DNA from: Polyangium fumosum | Lineage (GTDB): Bacteria; Myxococcota_A; Polyangia; Polyangiales; Polyangiaceae | Assembly: GCF_005144585.1 (NCBI RefSeq) | Contig: NZ_SSMQ01000055.1 | Location: 1 to 64,000, forward strand | Reading direction: 5' to 3' | Length of the DNA: 64,000 nucleotides | Shown here: in pieces, positions 19,685 through 28,212 of the stretch | Numbering within the stretch: the first letter of the stretch is position 1 | Layout of the letters: every line of letters starts with the position of its first letter | Program-made: the position numbers and the translations under genes | Notes under the pieces: generated by a model | Databases searched by the model: none | What the model saw: only the letters and a program-made list of their open reading frames with translations | What the model was told of the DNA's origin: nothing

Positions 19685-20230
19685 CTACGCCGCGTCTCCG
19701 ATGTAGCCGCCGTACGCCTCGATCCTCGCTTCGAGCCTCGAAGCGAGCGGCGCACTCCCCGGGCCCAGCGCCGAAAGGATCCGCCTCGCCTCCTCGCGGT
19801 ACGCGATCCGTTTTTCGCGCGACCAGTACGACGGCGGCGCGGCGAGGTTCGTGATGCGGTCGGCGAGCTTCACCATCCACACCTCGCGGGGCTCGCGCTG
19901 GATGCGCGCGAGCGAATCGGCCATCCGCTCTTCCTTCGGCAGGCGCGCGTCCTTGCTCAGCGCGCGCACCCCGCGCGCCACGGAATCGCCGAAGATCCTC
20001 GTGATCTCGTCCTCGGACGCGCTCGTGTCCTCCAGCGTGTCGTGGAGCAACGCGCACGTCACGGCCAGCTCCACGTCGAACGAGTCCTTCGTCGCAACCG
20101 CGAGGATCTCCGCGGCGACGGTGGCGACGTGGGTGATGTACGGATGCTGCGTGCCGGGCACGCGTTGCGCGCCGTGGGCCTCGGCAGCGAAGCTGAGGGC
20201 GCGCGCGTACGTGTCGGGGGAGAACGTCAT
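19685..20230 (-). CDS. Solo RSH-type HD hydrolase (small alarmone hydrolase, Mesh1-like)
   Basis: The 181-residue protein consists of one HD domain of the RelA/SpoT type: YARALSFAAEAHGAQRVPGT, HPYITHVATVA, the HD pair in LLHDTLEDT, and VKLADRITNL, which carries the final metal-binding Asp. No synthetase, TGS or ACT domain follows. Stand-alone proteins of this kind hydrolyse (p)ppGpp or related nucleotides with Mn2+; Mesh1 also acts on NADPH. The Met at 20230 starts the family-typical first helix. It lies 20 bp downstream of the SDR gene on the same strand and may be co-transcribed. Confidence 0.85.
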   Translation of the reverse strand: MTFSPDTYARALSFAAEAHGAQRVPGTQHPYITHVATVAAEILAVATKDSFDVELAVTCALLHDTLEDTSASEDEITRIFGDSVARGVRALSKDARLPKEERMADSLARIQREPREVWMVKLADRITNLAAPPSYWSREKRIAYREEARRILSALGPGSAPLASRLEARIEAYGGYIGDAA

Positions 20231-20250
20231 GCGGGGATCGTACCCCGCGT

Positions 20251-21099
20251 TCAGGTCGAGAGCTTCTCCGACAGCTCCCACAGGCCTTTCGCCACGGCGT
20301 CGTTCCTCGCAAGGCTCGTCGTGCGCGTGAGCGCGCGATCGAAGAAGTACTCCCCGCTGTACGACGCGGCTTCGTCGCTCGTCGCGAGCCAGATGATCGT
20401 CTCGGCGCCCTTCTCCGGCGTGCGCGCGAAGAGCGCGGCGGCCGCCTTGACGAAGATCGCCGCGATCGGGCCGGTGTTCAGCGCGAACCCCGTGCGTACG
20501 TAGCCGGGGTGCATGCAGTTCGCCGTCGCGCTCGACCCCACGAGGCGCCGGGCAAGCTCGCGCGTGAAGAGGATGTTGGCGAGCTTCGAGTCGCCATAGG
20601 CGCCAAAGCCGGCCTTGCCTTTCCGCTTGGCGACCGTCGCGAGATCCATCTTGCTGACTTTGTGGGCGTCGCTCGACGTGCTGACCACGCGGGCCTTCGG
20701 TGTCTTCTTGATCAGGTCGAGCAGGCTCGTGGTCAGGACGAAGTAGGCCATGTGGTTCAGGGCGAACGTCATCTCGATGCCGTCGTCGCTGAGCTTGTAG
20801 TCGGTGAAGACGGCGCCGGCGTTGTTCACGAGCACGTCGAGCCGGTCGTACTTCGCGCGGAAGCCCTCGGCCACGGCGCGGGTGTCGGCGATCTTCGAGA
20901 GGTCGCCGAGCAAGAGCTCGATCTTCTCGTTGCCGCTCGCCTCCTTCAGCTCCTGCACCACGCGCTCGCTCTTCTCGCGGCTGCGGCCGACGAGCACGAG
21001 CGTCGCGCCTCGCTGCGCGAAGTCCCGGGCGGCGGCCTTGCCGATACCTTCGGTCGCGCCCGTCACCAAAAAGACTTTGCCTTCGAGATCTTTCGCCAT
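20251..21099 (-). CDS. Short-chain dehydrogenase/reductase
   Basis: The 282-residue SDR resembles retinol dehydrogenase-like members. It has VTGATEGIGKAAA for cofactor binding, GRSREKSE placing basic residues after strand 2 (NADPH preference), NNAGAV, the catalytic Ser in VSTSSDAHK, and the Y-x3-K pair in YGDSKLANI. HPGYVRTGF is the usual post-catalytic PG motif. The substrate is not predictable from the sequence. The start is 108 bp from the divergent YbaK-type gene. Confidence 0.92.
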   Translation of the reverse strand: MAKDLEGKVFLVTGATEGIGKAAARDFAQRGATLVLVGRSREKSERVVQELKEASGNEKIELLLGDLSKIADTRAVAEGFRAKYDRLDVLVNNAGAVFTDYKLSDDGIEMTFALNHMAYFVLTTSLLDLIKKTPKARVVSTSSDAHKVSKMDLATVAKRKGKAGFGAYGDSKLANILFTRELARRLVGSSATANCMHPGYVRTGFALNTGPIAAIFVKAAAALFARTPEKGAETIIWLATSDEAASYSGEYFFDRALTRTTSLARNDAVAKGLWELSEKLST

Positions 21100-21207
21100 C
21101 GCGTAGCTCCTTGGTCGAGGCCGCATCTGTAGCGCACGCCTGTGCTGCCGGGGAGATGCGCGCACGAAACGTTGATCGACGACGCCGCGCGCGGTAACGA
21201 GTCGCCC

Positions 21208-21723
21208 ATGACGAGCTCCTCCAGGGACGCGCTCTTCGAGCGGCTCGCGGCTCTCGGCATCGAGACCGAGACCGTCGCGCATCCGCCCGTCTTTACCGTG
21301 GAGGAGGCCAAAGCCCATCGCGTGCGGCATGACGGCACGCACGTGAAAAACCTCTTCTTGCGCAACAAGAAGGGCGCGATGTGGCTCGTCGTGCTCGACG
21401 AGGATCGCGCGGTCGACCTCAAAGACCTCGGCCGCCGCATCGGCGCGGGTCACGTCTCGTTTTGCTCGCACGAGCGCTTGCGCCAGCACCTCGGGGTCGA
21501 GCCTGGGTCGGTCACGCCGCTCGCCGCGATGATGGACAAGGACGGCCTGGTGCAGGTCGTGCTCGACGCGAAGATCCTCGCGCGGGATCCGGTGCACTGC
21601 CATCCGCTGACGAACGACCACACGACGGCGATCCGGGGGACGGACCTCGTCCGATTTCTCCGGGCGACGGGGCATGAGCCGGCGGTGCTCGACCTCGACG
21701 CCCCTGCCGCGCCCTCTCTATAA
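21208..21723 (+). CDS. YbaK/ProX-type aminoacyl-tRNA deacylase
   Basis: The 171-residue protein is a single YbaK/INS-like editing domain of the kind that removes mischarged amino acids from tRNA in trans. Visible features are VAHPPVFTVEEA, the conserved Lys in HVKNLFLRNKKG, LDEDRAVDLKDLGR, and GVEPGSVTPLA with the G-x-x-P loop. The sequence is closest in style to ProXp/PrdX (prolyl-tRNA editing) proteins rather than Cys-tRNA(Pro) YbaK. The Met at 21208 begins the first helix; an upstream in-frame Met is possible. It stands alone, divergent from the SDR. Confidence 0.88.
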   Translation: MTSSSRDALFERLAALGIETETVAHPPVFTVEEAKAHRVRHDGTHVKNLFLRNKKGAMWLVVLDEDRAVDLKDLGRRIGAGHVSFCSHERLRQHLGVEPGSVTPLAAMMDKDGLVQVVLDAKILARDPVHCHPLTNDHTTAIRGTDLVRFLRATGHEPAVLDLDAPAAPSL

Positions 21724-21752
21724 GGAGAAGGACTGCGGCACGACGGGCAACT

Positions 21753-21968
21753 TCACGCTTCGCCCCAGGTGAAGGCGAGGTGGAAGAGCTCGCGGCAGCG
21801 TTCCATGTCGTCTCGACGGGCGCGGAGGATGACTTCGTCCCCGTCGGTCCCGAGCATGTAGCCGACGGTGATCTGGCCGCAGAGGCGCGACACGACGAGC
21901 TCGAGCCCGGGCAGGATGGTCCATTGCAGGCAAAGCGGCTCGCCAGAAGCTTCGATCCAAATACTCAT
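21753..21968 (-). CDS. Small conserved-looking hypothetical protein
   Basis: A 71-residue protein rich in Leu, Trp and acidic residues (MSIWIEASGEPLCLQWTI; later RARRDDMERCRELFHLAF). Its codons end mostly in G or C, in line with real genes here, and a Cys is spaced regularly at three places. No signal peptide or membrane segment is seen. It probably folds as a small mixed alpha/beta domain. No family can be named. A longer reading frame overlaps it on the same strand but has unlikely composition. Confidence 0.55.
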   Translation of the reverse strand: MSIWIEASGEPLCLQWTILPGLELVVSRLCGQITVGYMLGTDGDEVILRARRDDMERCRELFHLAFTWGEA

Positions 21969-22447
21969 CGCACATTCACCTACCCGGGTGTGGGTACGGC
22001 TTCCTCCTACCCTAGGTAAATGTCTCGAGGAGGCGTTTTGCCCGAAGAGATCATCGGGGCCGGTGATTTTTCCTGGCGGGGGGTTCGGCGCGGGCTCCCT
22101 GGGTGAACGGGTTTGGGAAGTAGAACCTCCCGGTAGTTAAGTGTGTTGAGAAGGCAGATCGTCCACCAGAAACGACAGGAAGGCGTCGATTTTTGCGGAG
22201 ACCCCCGGAAGGTTGGTCCGCGGACGGTTCATGTGTCCAGGTAGGGGTGGTTCGCGGAAAAACCGCGACGGGTTCGTGCTCAAAAACTTGCACGAGGTTG
22301 GCGCTTGTCTCTTTCCTCCGTGACAAACCGCGTGCTACTGAATCCCGGGACGCACCAATGAGAAGTGGTTAAGTATCTGTCTGTTGAATCGTGGATGCTT
22401 GGGGAGGCGTGCGCCGGCACGTGTGCATTTGATTTTGGGAGCTCGTC
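21969..22447. other. 479-bp intergenic region, less GC-rich, no gene seen
   Basis: The stretch between the small gene and the Cys-rich lipoprotein has no convincing reading frame and a lower G+C content than the flanks. It holds a perfect 10-bp palindrome GTCCGCGGAC (22216-22225) and a small hairpin TCGCGG-AAAAA-CCGCGA (22252-22268). Just before 22448 there is GGGAG as a ribosome site. I could not identify a promoter with confidence. Confidence 0.6.
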
Positions 22448-23572
22448 ATGCGTCTGTGGAAATACCTCGCTCTGCCTGCAAGCTTGCCATTCATTGCCCT
22501 GGCGTGTGGTGATATCGGCTGGAGTGAAGATCTGGACTTTCACTTCAAGTGTGTCTGCGGAATAGGCACGCCTGAAGAGTTTGCCGAGTGTATCGAGCTG
22601 GGTTATCCCCCGGATCCGGAAACTTGTCCCCCCGATGCAGGCACGGTCGGGTGCCCTGGCGTGTGTGCCCCTGATACGCCTGCCGGCTTTGAAGGCCCCG
22701 TCCTCGTAGCCACTGGGCCCGCCATCGGTTTGCCCCTCTGCCCGTTGGGTACGAAGGAGGCCATTTGGGCCTGGGCCGACCCGCAGCTCGGACCTCGTGA
22801 CTGCCCAACATGCGCCTGCGGCGAACCTCCGGGGACCTGCGAGTTACCGACGTCCTGGAATACGCACACCACCGTTTGTCAAGCACCCATGCCACCAGCG
22901 AGCGCGTCCTTCGATGCGCCGACAAACTGGGATGGATCGTGCACCACCACCAACGCTCTTTCGGAGGGCAAGTTCTGTGGTGGTGTCCCCTGCGTCCGCT
23001 CCCTTTCCGTGGCCCCACCCGTGGTTGTGGAGGGAGATTGTCCCGTCCTGATCCAGGGGGAGGAGCCAACGGACCTCCCGATACCCTACGACGGGACCAT
23101 CAACGAGTGGCCGGCGCCAATCTCGGTCGCGGCACTGGCTTGCGAGAACGACGGGAAAACCCCGTGCAAGTACGCCTCCTGCTCGCCGGATCCGCCATCT
23201 TCTTTCGAGGTCTGCGTGTACGCAACAGGGGACGTTGATTGTCCTCAAGATTGGGCGAAACGCACGTTGTTCTTCGAGGGTGGCACCGACAAACGCGCGT
23301 GCAGCGCTTGCACTTGCTCTCCACCCGCAGGAGGCTCGTGTACCGTTCAGATCCACGTATACACGGACAGCGCCTGCACGAACGAGCAACTATCCCCGTA
23401 CGTCTCTTCGGACATGTCTGCTCCCTGCTACGATCTGATGTCGGGTATCTCGCTCGGAAGTAAGAAAGCCGAAGTCATCGAAAGGTTGCCCGGCACGTGT
23501 TCCTCTCATGGTGGTGAGTCCACAGGCGAGATCGAGATGCAGAAACCCATCACGTTCTGCTGCCTCGCGTAA
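22448..23572 (+). CDS. Cys-rich lipoprotein of unknown function
   Basis: The 374-residue protein begins with MRLWKYLALPASLPFIALACGD, a signal ending in an LALAC lipobox. The mature chain has about 30 Cys, many in repeated short patterns (CVCGIGTPEEFAEC, CPTCACGEPPGTCEL, CSACTCSPPAGGSC), so it is likely heavily disulfide-bonded outside the cytoplasm. Proteins with the C-x-C-x2-P-x-G style repeats are a recurrent myxobacterial surface type. It starts a same-strand cluster with the barrel-like protein and the sigma-factor fusion. Codon use is less GC-biased than in flanking housekeeping genes. Confidence 0.78.
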   Translation: MRLWKYLALPASLPFIALACGDIGWSEDLDFHFKCVCGIGTPEEFAECIELGYPPDPETCPPDAGTVGCPGVCAPDTPAGFEGPVLVATGPAIGLPLCPLGTKEAIWAWADPQLGPRDCPTCACGEPPGTCELPTSWNTHTTVCQAPMPPASASFDAPTNWDGSCTTTNALSEGKFCGGVPCVRSLSVAPPVVVEGDCPVLIQGEEPTDLPIPYDGTINEWPAPISVAALACENDGKTPCKYASCSPDPPSSFEVCVYATGDVDCPQDWAKRTLFFEGGTDKRACSACTCSPPAGGSCTVQIHVYTDSACTNEQLSPYVSSDMSAPCYDLMSGISLGSKKAEVIERLPGTCSSHGGESTGEIEMQKPITFCCLA

Positions 23573-23617
23573 AGCCACCTTGCTCGCTCCCACCTCTAGC
23601 TGGTAGGGTCGGGCACC

Positions 23618-24727
23618 ATGGCTCTCCGCGGGGGGACGGTACTGGCAGCGTCGTTCTGCTTCCTGGCAGCGCCTGCCGCCGCACAGGAGACCTATCGACT
23701 CGACTATGTGCGCGAGGCCGGTGCAGAGGGTTGCCCGACCGAGGTCGCGTTCCGTGCTGCCGTCTCTCAGGAAGTCGGACGAAATCCGTTCCTACCTGAC
23801 GCACCGAATCTCCTCACCGTCATCTTCCGACGCTCCGAAAAGAAGGTCCGAGTCTACATCGTGGCCAAAGCCGCCGCTGGCTCGGAACACAGCGCGCCCG
23901 AGCACCAAAAACCAGCCTGGGACTGCGCTGGATTGTTGCATCACGCGGCTTTCAGCGCCGGGATGCTCATCGATCCACTGGAGCCACCGGAACCTGAGCA
24001 ACCGGCCGCTTCTCCACCACCTCCCTCGGCTCCGCCGTTGCCATCTCCACGGCCAAGCCCTCCACCTGCACCCTCCCCTGTGCCAATCGCGCAAAGAACA
24101 CCTGCGCCAAGGTCGGTGCCACCCATTCGCCTCTTATTCGCCGCGGCTGGCGGCGCTGCGTTCGGCAGCACGCCCGCGTTGTCACCTTCACGGACGGTCG
24201 GCGTGGGCCTACGACAGGGCCCGCTCTCCGTAAGCGCAGAATTTCGTTCCGATTTGAACACACGACGTATCGAAAGCGGATTCCGGGTTGATGGCTCGCA
24301 AAATTTCGGAACGATTGCCCCCTGCTGGCATGTGCGCGCCGTTTCACGGTGGCAACTGGACAGATGCGTCCTCCTCTCAATCGGCTCGACACTGGCAAGC
24401 ACCGAGCACGATTTCAAGCTGCTGCAGGGCGAGGACAGCGAAGAAACCCTCACCTGGGGCATCGGCGTCCGCGGTGGATTGTCGTACACATTCGGCACGT
24501 CCTGGGCCTTGTTCAGCCGTCTCGACGTCCTCCTCGTTCCCGCACCGCCGGTTGTGGAGTCAAACGGCCGCGAAATCTGGACCTTCCCCTCCGCCTCCGC
24601 CGCGGTCCAGGTTGGTCTCGTTTACGCCTTCGACGTGACCCACCCCACCGCCAAACCCCCTCCCACGCCACTTTCTCAAAAATTTTCTCCGACCGTCGGT
24701 ACATCGGAGGGGTCTGACGACATATAG
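23618..24727 (+). CDS. Exported protein with Pro-rich linker and probable beta-barrel domain
   Basis: The 369-residue protein has a signal peptide (about 1-22, cut near AAAQ). An N-terminal domain (about 25-120) contains GCPTEVAFRAAV and a Cys in WDCAGLLHHAA. A Pro/Ser linker (about 125-170) follows. The C-terminal half consists of alternating strands (GLRQGPLSVSAEFRS, RWQLDRCVLLSIGSTLAS, WGIGVRGGLSYTFG) ending VQVGLVYAFDV, like an outer-membrane barrel. It is followed after 20 bp by the sigma-factor fusion on the same strand, so the two are probably an operon and may form an envelope-to-RNA-polymerase pathway. Confidence 0.72.
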   Translation: MALRGGTVLAASFCFLAAPAAAQETYRLDYVREAGAEGCPTEVAFRAAVSQEVGRNPFLPDAPNLLTVIFRRSEKKVRVYIVAKAAAGSEHSAPEHQKPAWDCAGLLHHAAFSAGMLIDPLEPPEPEQPAASPPPPSAPPLPSPRPSPPPAPSPVPIAQRTPAPRSVPPIRLLFAAAGGAAFGSTPALSPSRTVGVGLRQGPLSVSAEFRSDLNTRRIESGFRVDGSQNFGTIAPCWHVRAVSRWQLDRCVLLSIGSTLASTEHDFKLLQGEDSEETLTWGIGVRGGLSYTFGTSWALFSRLDVLLVPAPPVVESNGREIWTFPSASAAVQVGLVYAFDVTHPTAKPPPTPLSQKFSPTVGTSEGSDDI

Positions 24728-24747
24728 CAGCGGAGGCGCAGCCCATC

Positions 24748-25944
24748 ATGCTAGCCGCGGTCGACACCACACCCACACGGGAGGAGTTCCGGACGTTCTA
24801 CCAGGAGAACTTCCGCATCGTGTGGCGTACGTTGTCTCGCCTCCGGGTCCGTGAGGCCGATGTGGCCGACCTCGCGCACGAGGTCTTCGTCTTCGCGTAC
24901 AACCACTTCGACGAGATCCCTGCCTATCCTCAGGGCTGGCTCGCGCGCGTCAGCTACGAGATGGTCCGGAACTACCGGCGCAAGGCTGTGCGACGGTTTG
25001 AACGACTCGCCCCGCAGGTGGTCGAAGCCGCGATCGATCAGCACTCGATGGCTGAACCGACGACGACGGTCGTCCTCGAGGCGCTCGAACGGATGCCCGA
25101 GGACCAGCGGATGCTCCTCTTGCGGTATCACGTCCATGAGGAGCCGCTGCATGCGCTCGCAAAGAGCCTCGGCATCGCGCGCTCGACCGTGCAGCTCCGC
25201 CTCGCCGCTGCCGAGACGACGTTCGAGGGGTGGCTCAAAACGCTCCTCGGGATGGATCCAGAGAAGGACTCGCGGGCGAGCCTATTTGCGTCGTTCTCGC
25301 TGGCCGGGTTTCTGCCGCAGACCTGGGAGTCATGCGACGTTCTCGCCAAGGCTGAGCTCGACGGCTGGGCCCGTTTGTCGCGAGCGATCGATGCTTCGAA
25401 GATCGCCTCGGGTGCGCCGAGGCGCGAGTCGGCTTCATCGCTCGGACCTGGACTCGGGAAGTTGGGTCTCCCTTTCAAACTCACGATCGCGTTTGCCGTG
25501 GCGCTCCCGTCCGCGCTCGCAGGCATGCTCTTCGGGCATCTCGGCGGGGGTATCGCTTCGGCGCAAACGGCCGGGGCGCCATCGCTCCGCGCGACAGCGC
25601 CCCAGGTCGCGGTCATCGCTGACGCCTTCGTGAAGAACACACTGTCGGGCGATTTTGCGACACCGAGGGATGTACCGCCCTCCCCAGAGCAAGCGCCCAC
25701 AGCTCGCGCCAAGAATGAGGACCCCGAAGTCCCGCTGCTTTCGCGGATGCGAGCCTTGCTCAAAGACAATGATCCGAGAGCGGCTCTTGAGAAACTCGAA
25801 GAGCATGCGCGCCGCTTTCCCAAGAGCACGCATGTTAATGAGACCGCGAGACTCAAGAGAATAGCTGAAAAGAACCTCGCTTCGATGATCGCGAAAGAGT
25901 CCACGAAGCCCCGAGTTCCGACCGAGGACAAACCCAACCCTTGA
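24748..25944 (+). CDS. ECF-type sigma factor fused to a membrane segment and periplasmic TPR-like tail
   Basis: The 398-residue protein starts as an ECF sigma factor: sigma-2 at about 14-85 (FYQENFRIVWRTLSRL, DLAHEVFVFAYNHF) and sigma-4 at about 108-160 (LERMPEDQRMLLLRYHVHEE, then GIARSTVQLRLAAAE). It does not end there. A linker leads to one membrane segment (about 241-262), an Ala/Pro/Thr-rich stretch, and a TPR-like helix pair (about 328-372: SRMRALLKDNDPRAALEKL, then EEHARRFPKSTHVNE). ECF factors are normally about 180-200 residues, with the membrane part in a separate anti-sigma factor. Here both appear in one chain, which could tether the sigma factor to the membrane. Confidence 0.82.
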   Translation: MLAAVDTTPTREEFRTFYQENFRIVWRTLSRLRVREADVADLAHEVFVFAYNHFDEIPAYPQGWLARVSYEMVRNYRRKAVRRFERLAPQVVEAAIDQHSMAEPTTTVVLEALERMPEDQRMLLLRYHVHEEPLHALAKSLGIARSTVQLRLAAAETTFEGWLKTLLGMDPEKDSRASLFASFSLAGFLPQTWESCDVLAKAELDGWARLSRAIDASKIASGAPRRESASSLGPGLGKLGLPFKLTIAFAVALPSALAGMLFGHLGGGIASAQTAGAPSLRATAPQVAVIADAFVKNTLSGDFATPRDVPPSPEQAPTARAKNEDPEVPLLSRMRALLKDNDPRAALEKLEEHARRFPKSTHVNETARLKRIAEKNLASMIAKESTKPRVPTEDKPNP

Positions 25945-26063
25945 CCGATGCGTGGGACCGTATCCCACGAAGGATCGTCGTTCGCAGCCGGCCGCGTTGC
26001 CTCTCATTCTGGGCGAGCATGGTGGCGCGGCCGCCTGGGGACGACGATCCACGATTTCGACGA

Positions 26064-26184
26064 TGATCACCGCTCGTAGGCGGCCCGCCGTGACAAAGAC
26101 GAACGGAGGACCCCTGCTCGCGCGCACGAAAACAAGGCCAATCCGAGAAGGTTGTCTCGACGGGTCGCCTACGAGCGGTGATCA
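26064..26184. repeat. 121-bp element bounded by 33-bp inverted repeats
   Basis: The left arm (26064-26096) begins TGATCACCGCTCGTAGGCG and the right arm (26152-26184) is its reverse complement at 30 of 33 positions; the inner 55 bp are not symmetric. The right arm ends 20 bp before the start codon at 26205. No direct flanking duplication is obvious. It could be a MITE-like insertion or a large transcript hairpin in the leader of the next gene. Confidence 0.75.
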
Positions 26185-26204
26185 AACAAAAACGGGAGGG
26201 AGTT

Positions 26205-26870
26205 ATGCCAACGCTGCCAGAATCGTCGGACGACGACGTCCCGATCGGAATCCACGAACGGCCGACCTGGCCCGAGGACATGCGGCCGACGATCGTCGAT
26301 CCCTCCTGCGTCCCCGAAAATGGATGGCGGTCTCGCCTTCTGGATCTGCTCGGTCGAATCCGCGCCCGATTCAGCCGCACCCCCGTGCCGCCGCCACTCC
26401 CACCCGTGCGCGAGCGAACGAGCAGCGCGCCTACACTCGTCTCCTCCGGTGTGTTCGTCTTCGAGGAGATTCTTTCAGGATTGTGGCGTCTCCCTCCGGA
26501 GCAGCTCGACGCCGTAGTGCGCCTCGCCGATCACGTGCGCGAAGCGCGGGACGCGGGGCCGGATGCTGCAGTAGAGGCTCGAATCCTCTACGCGCTCGCC
26601 CGCCTCCTGCCCGCCCCGGGCGAAATCGTATCACTCGCGCTGCTCCGGGACAAACTCCTTGGCCTCCCACGTTCGTCCGTGGATCAAGGCCTGCTCCGGC
26701 TGGAGGCGAACGGGAGAATCGTGCTTTTTTCCGCGCCGGTAGGCGGAGGGCTCGCAGGGACGGGTGGTTCACCGGGGGCGGGAATCGAGCATCCAACACG
26801 AGGGAATCTCGAACGTTGTGCCCTGGCGCCCGAACGGCGCCACGGCCGGGGTATTCGCCGCGCTGCGTGA
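26205..26870 (+). CDS. Hypothetical protein, possible winged-helix C-terminus
   Basis: The ATG at 26205 follows GGGAGGG closely, which fixes the start better than the longer upstream frame. The 221-residue product has a disordered-looking N-terminus, a basic Pro-rich segment (about 45-75), a helical region (VFEEILSGLWRLPPEQLDAV; then VVRLADHVREARDA), and LALLRDKLLGLPRSSVDQGL followed by RLEANGRIVLF, which resembles a small winged helix. After about residue 190 the composition turns Gly/Arg-rich and unlike a folded domain, so a frameshift near the 3' end is possible. Function is unknown. Confidence 0.55.
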   Translation: MPTLPESSDDDVPIGIHERPTWPEDMRPTIVDPSCVPENGWRSRLLDLLGRIRARFSRTPVPPPLPPVRERTSSAPTLVSSGVFVFEEILSGLWRLPPEQLDAVVRLADHVREARDAGPDAAVEARILYALARLLPAPGEIVSLALLRDKLLGLPRSSVDQGLLRLEANGRIVLFSAPVGGGLAGTGGSPGAGIEHPTRGNLERCALAPERRHGRGIRRAA

Positions 26871-26951
26871 CGTTTGCGTGAAACCGCGGCGCCGGCGTGC
26901 GCGGGCGCTTGACTTTCGAGGGCCGCGGGCGCTTGCTCGGTCAGCACGCCC

Positions 26952-27569
26952 ATGCCCTTCACGCCGTTCCCACCCTCGCACGTCCCGCTCCGGAAGGGCC
27001 GCCGCGCCCTCCTCCGAATGGCCATCTACCCCGCCGATTCCGCCGGTCTGCTCGATCTCGAACGCGCGATCGTCGACGCCCGCCACGGAATCGTCAAATA
27101 CCCCGACGAGCTGCCCGACGACCCGATCACCTACGGCGAGCTACAAATACGCGCGGGCATGGCGGCGACGGACGGATCGGCCTTTTGCATGGTCGCCGAG
27201 GAAGAGGGGCGCGGAATCGTGGCGGAGGCCTCGCTCCTCCGCCTCTCGTTCCGCATGGTCCGACACGTCGCCGTCCTCGGCATCGGCGTGCATCCCGACG
27301 CACAAGGAATCGGCCTCGGCCGTGCGCTCCTCGAAGCGCTCCTCGGCTGGGTACGCGACCATCGCGACGAGGACGGAGGCCGCATCCATCGTGTCGAGCT
27401 CCACGTTCGCGCCGACAACCCTCGCGCCGTCGCGCTTTATCGATCCCTCGGCTTCCAGCAGGAAGGATCCCGCCGCGGGCTGCTTCGTCGCGACGACGGG
27501 CTCTTCGTCGACGATATCGGCATGGGCCTCCTGCTCCCCGATCTGGACGAGCCTCCGGCCTCGGCCTGA
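26952..27569 (+). CDS. GNAT-family N-acetyltransferase
   Basis: The 205-residue protein has a GNAT fold. [20 protein letters not shown] is strand 4 followed by the acetyl-CoA pyrophosphate loop (Q/R-x-x-G-x-G/A form: AQGIGLG), and [18 protein letters not shown] is the classic late N-x-x-A-x-x-L-Y-x-x-x-G-F motif. It transfers an acetyl group to an amine; the acceptor (protein, drug or small metabolite) is unknown. The first 20 residues are basic and may be non-native; a start at the Met of [10 protein letters not shown] is a reasonable alternative. Confidence 0.88.
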   Translation: MPFTPFPPSHVPLRKGRRALLRMAIYPADSAGLLDLERAIVDARHGIVKYPDELPDDPITYGELQIRAGMAATDGSAFCMVAEEEGRGIVAEASLLRLSFRMVRHVAVLGIGVHPDAQGIGLGRALLEALLGWVRDHRDEDGGRIHRVELHVRADNPRAVALYRSLGFQQEGSRRGLLRRDDGLFVDDIGMGLLLPDLDEPPASA

Positions 27570-27593
27570 CTCACTCGCCTACTCGTTTCCTTC

Positions 27594-28079
27594 TCAGTAA
27601 TCGCGACTCTCTCCATCTCGCCCGACGTATCGGAACATACGCGGCTTTCCGTCCGCGCCCGGACCGAACTCGGCGACGATGCCGAAGTTGCCCGAGTCGG
27701 GATACTCCACGAACTCGGGCCTCGTCCGCGTGCTCACGGACAGGACTTTGAGCTCGTCAGTCTCGGACGTATTGATGAACTGGTGTGCCGACTCCGGCCC
27801 GGAGGGCGGACACGCGATCATGTCACCGCGGCGGATCGGGTGTCGCTCGTCGCCGAGACGCATCTCGCCCTCGCCTTCGAGCACGAAAAACATCTCCTCG
27901 TTCACGCGATGGGCGTGAAACGGGAACGCGCGCTTGCCGGGCGGGATGATCGAGACGTTGTACCCGAGCTTCTGCGCGCCGATCTGCTGACTGAAGAGGC
28001 TCACGCGACACGCGAACCGTTCGCCATGGCCCATCGGAAAATACTGGAGCTCGTCGAGGTTGAGGATGGGACGAGGCAC
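27594..28079 (-). CDS. Single-domain cupin
   Basis: The 161-residue protein carries both cupin motifs: FPFHAHRVNEEMFFVLEGEG with the metal-binding His-x-His and Glu, and AHQFINTSETDELKVLSV with the final His. The approach strands (LGYNVSIIPPGK) and the P-x-G turn (GDMIACPPSG) are complete. Length fits single-domain cupins with mixed roles (isomerase, dioxygenase, sugar-binding regulator). Neighbours do not indicate a pathway. It is convergent with the GNAT gene. Confidence 0.85.
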   Translation of the reverse strand: MPRPILNLDELQYFPMGHGERFACRVSLFSQQIGAQKLGYNVSIIPPGKRAFPFHAHRVNEEMFFVLEGEGEMRLGDERHPIRRGDMIACPPSGPESAHQFINTSETDELKVLSVSTRTRPEFVEYPDSGNFGIVAEFGPGADGKPRMFRYVGRDGESRDY

Positions 28080-28212
28080 GGGATTCTCCTGTCGTTATGG
28101 TTTGCCCTGCGGGTCTGTCATCGGGCCCCGCGCCGGTCAAGGACGAAGCAAACGAGGGATCCGAACGAATAACGCTTGACGCACGGGATCCGATTTGCGT
28201 TGGTGGATCGAC

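Noticed and set aside
22216-22225. GTCCGCGGAC palindrome
   Set aside because: Ten-base palindromes of G and C are frequent at this composition; no second copy nearby.
28156-28193. Direct repeat GGGATCCGA (two copies 29 bp apart) before the cyclase
   Set aside because: Too short and isolated; no promoter boxes found with correct spacing.
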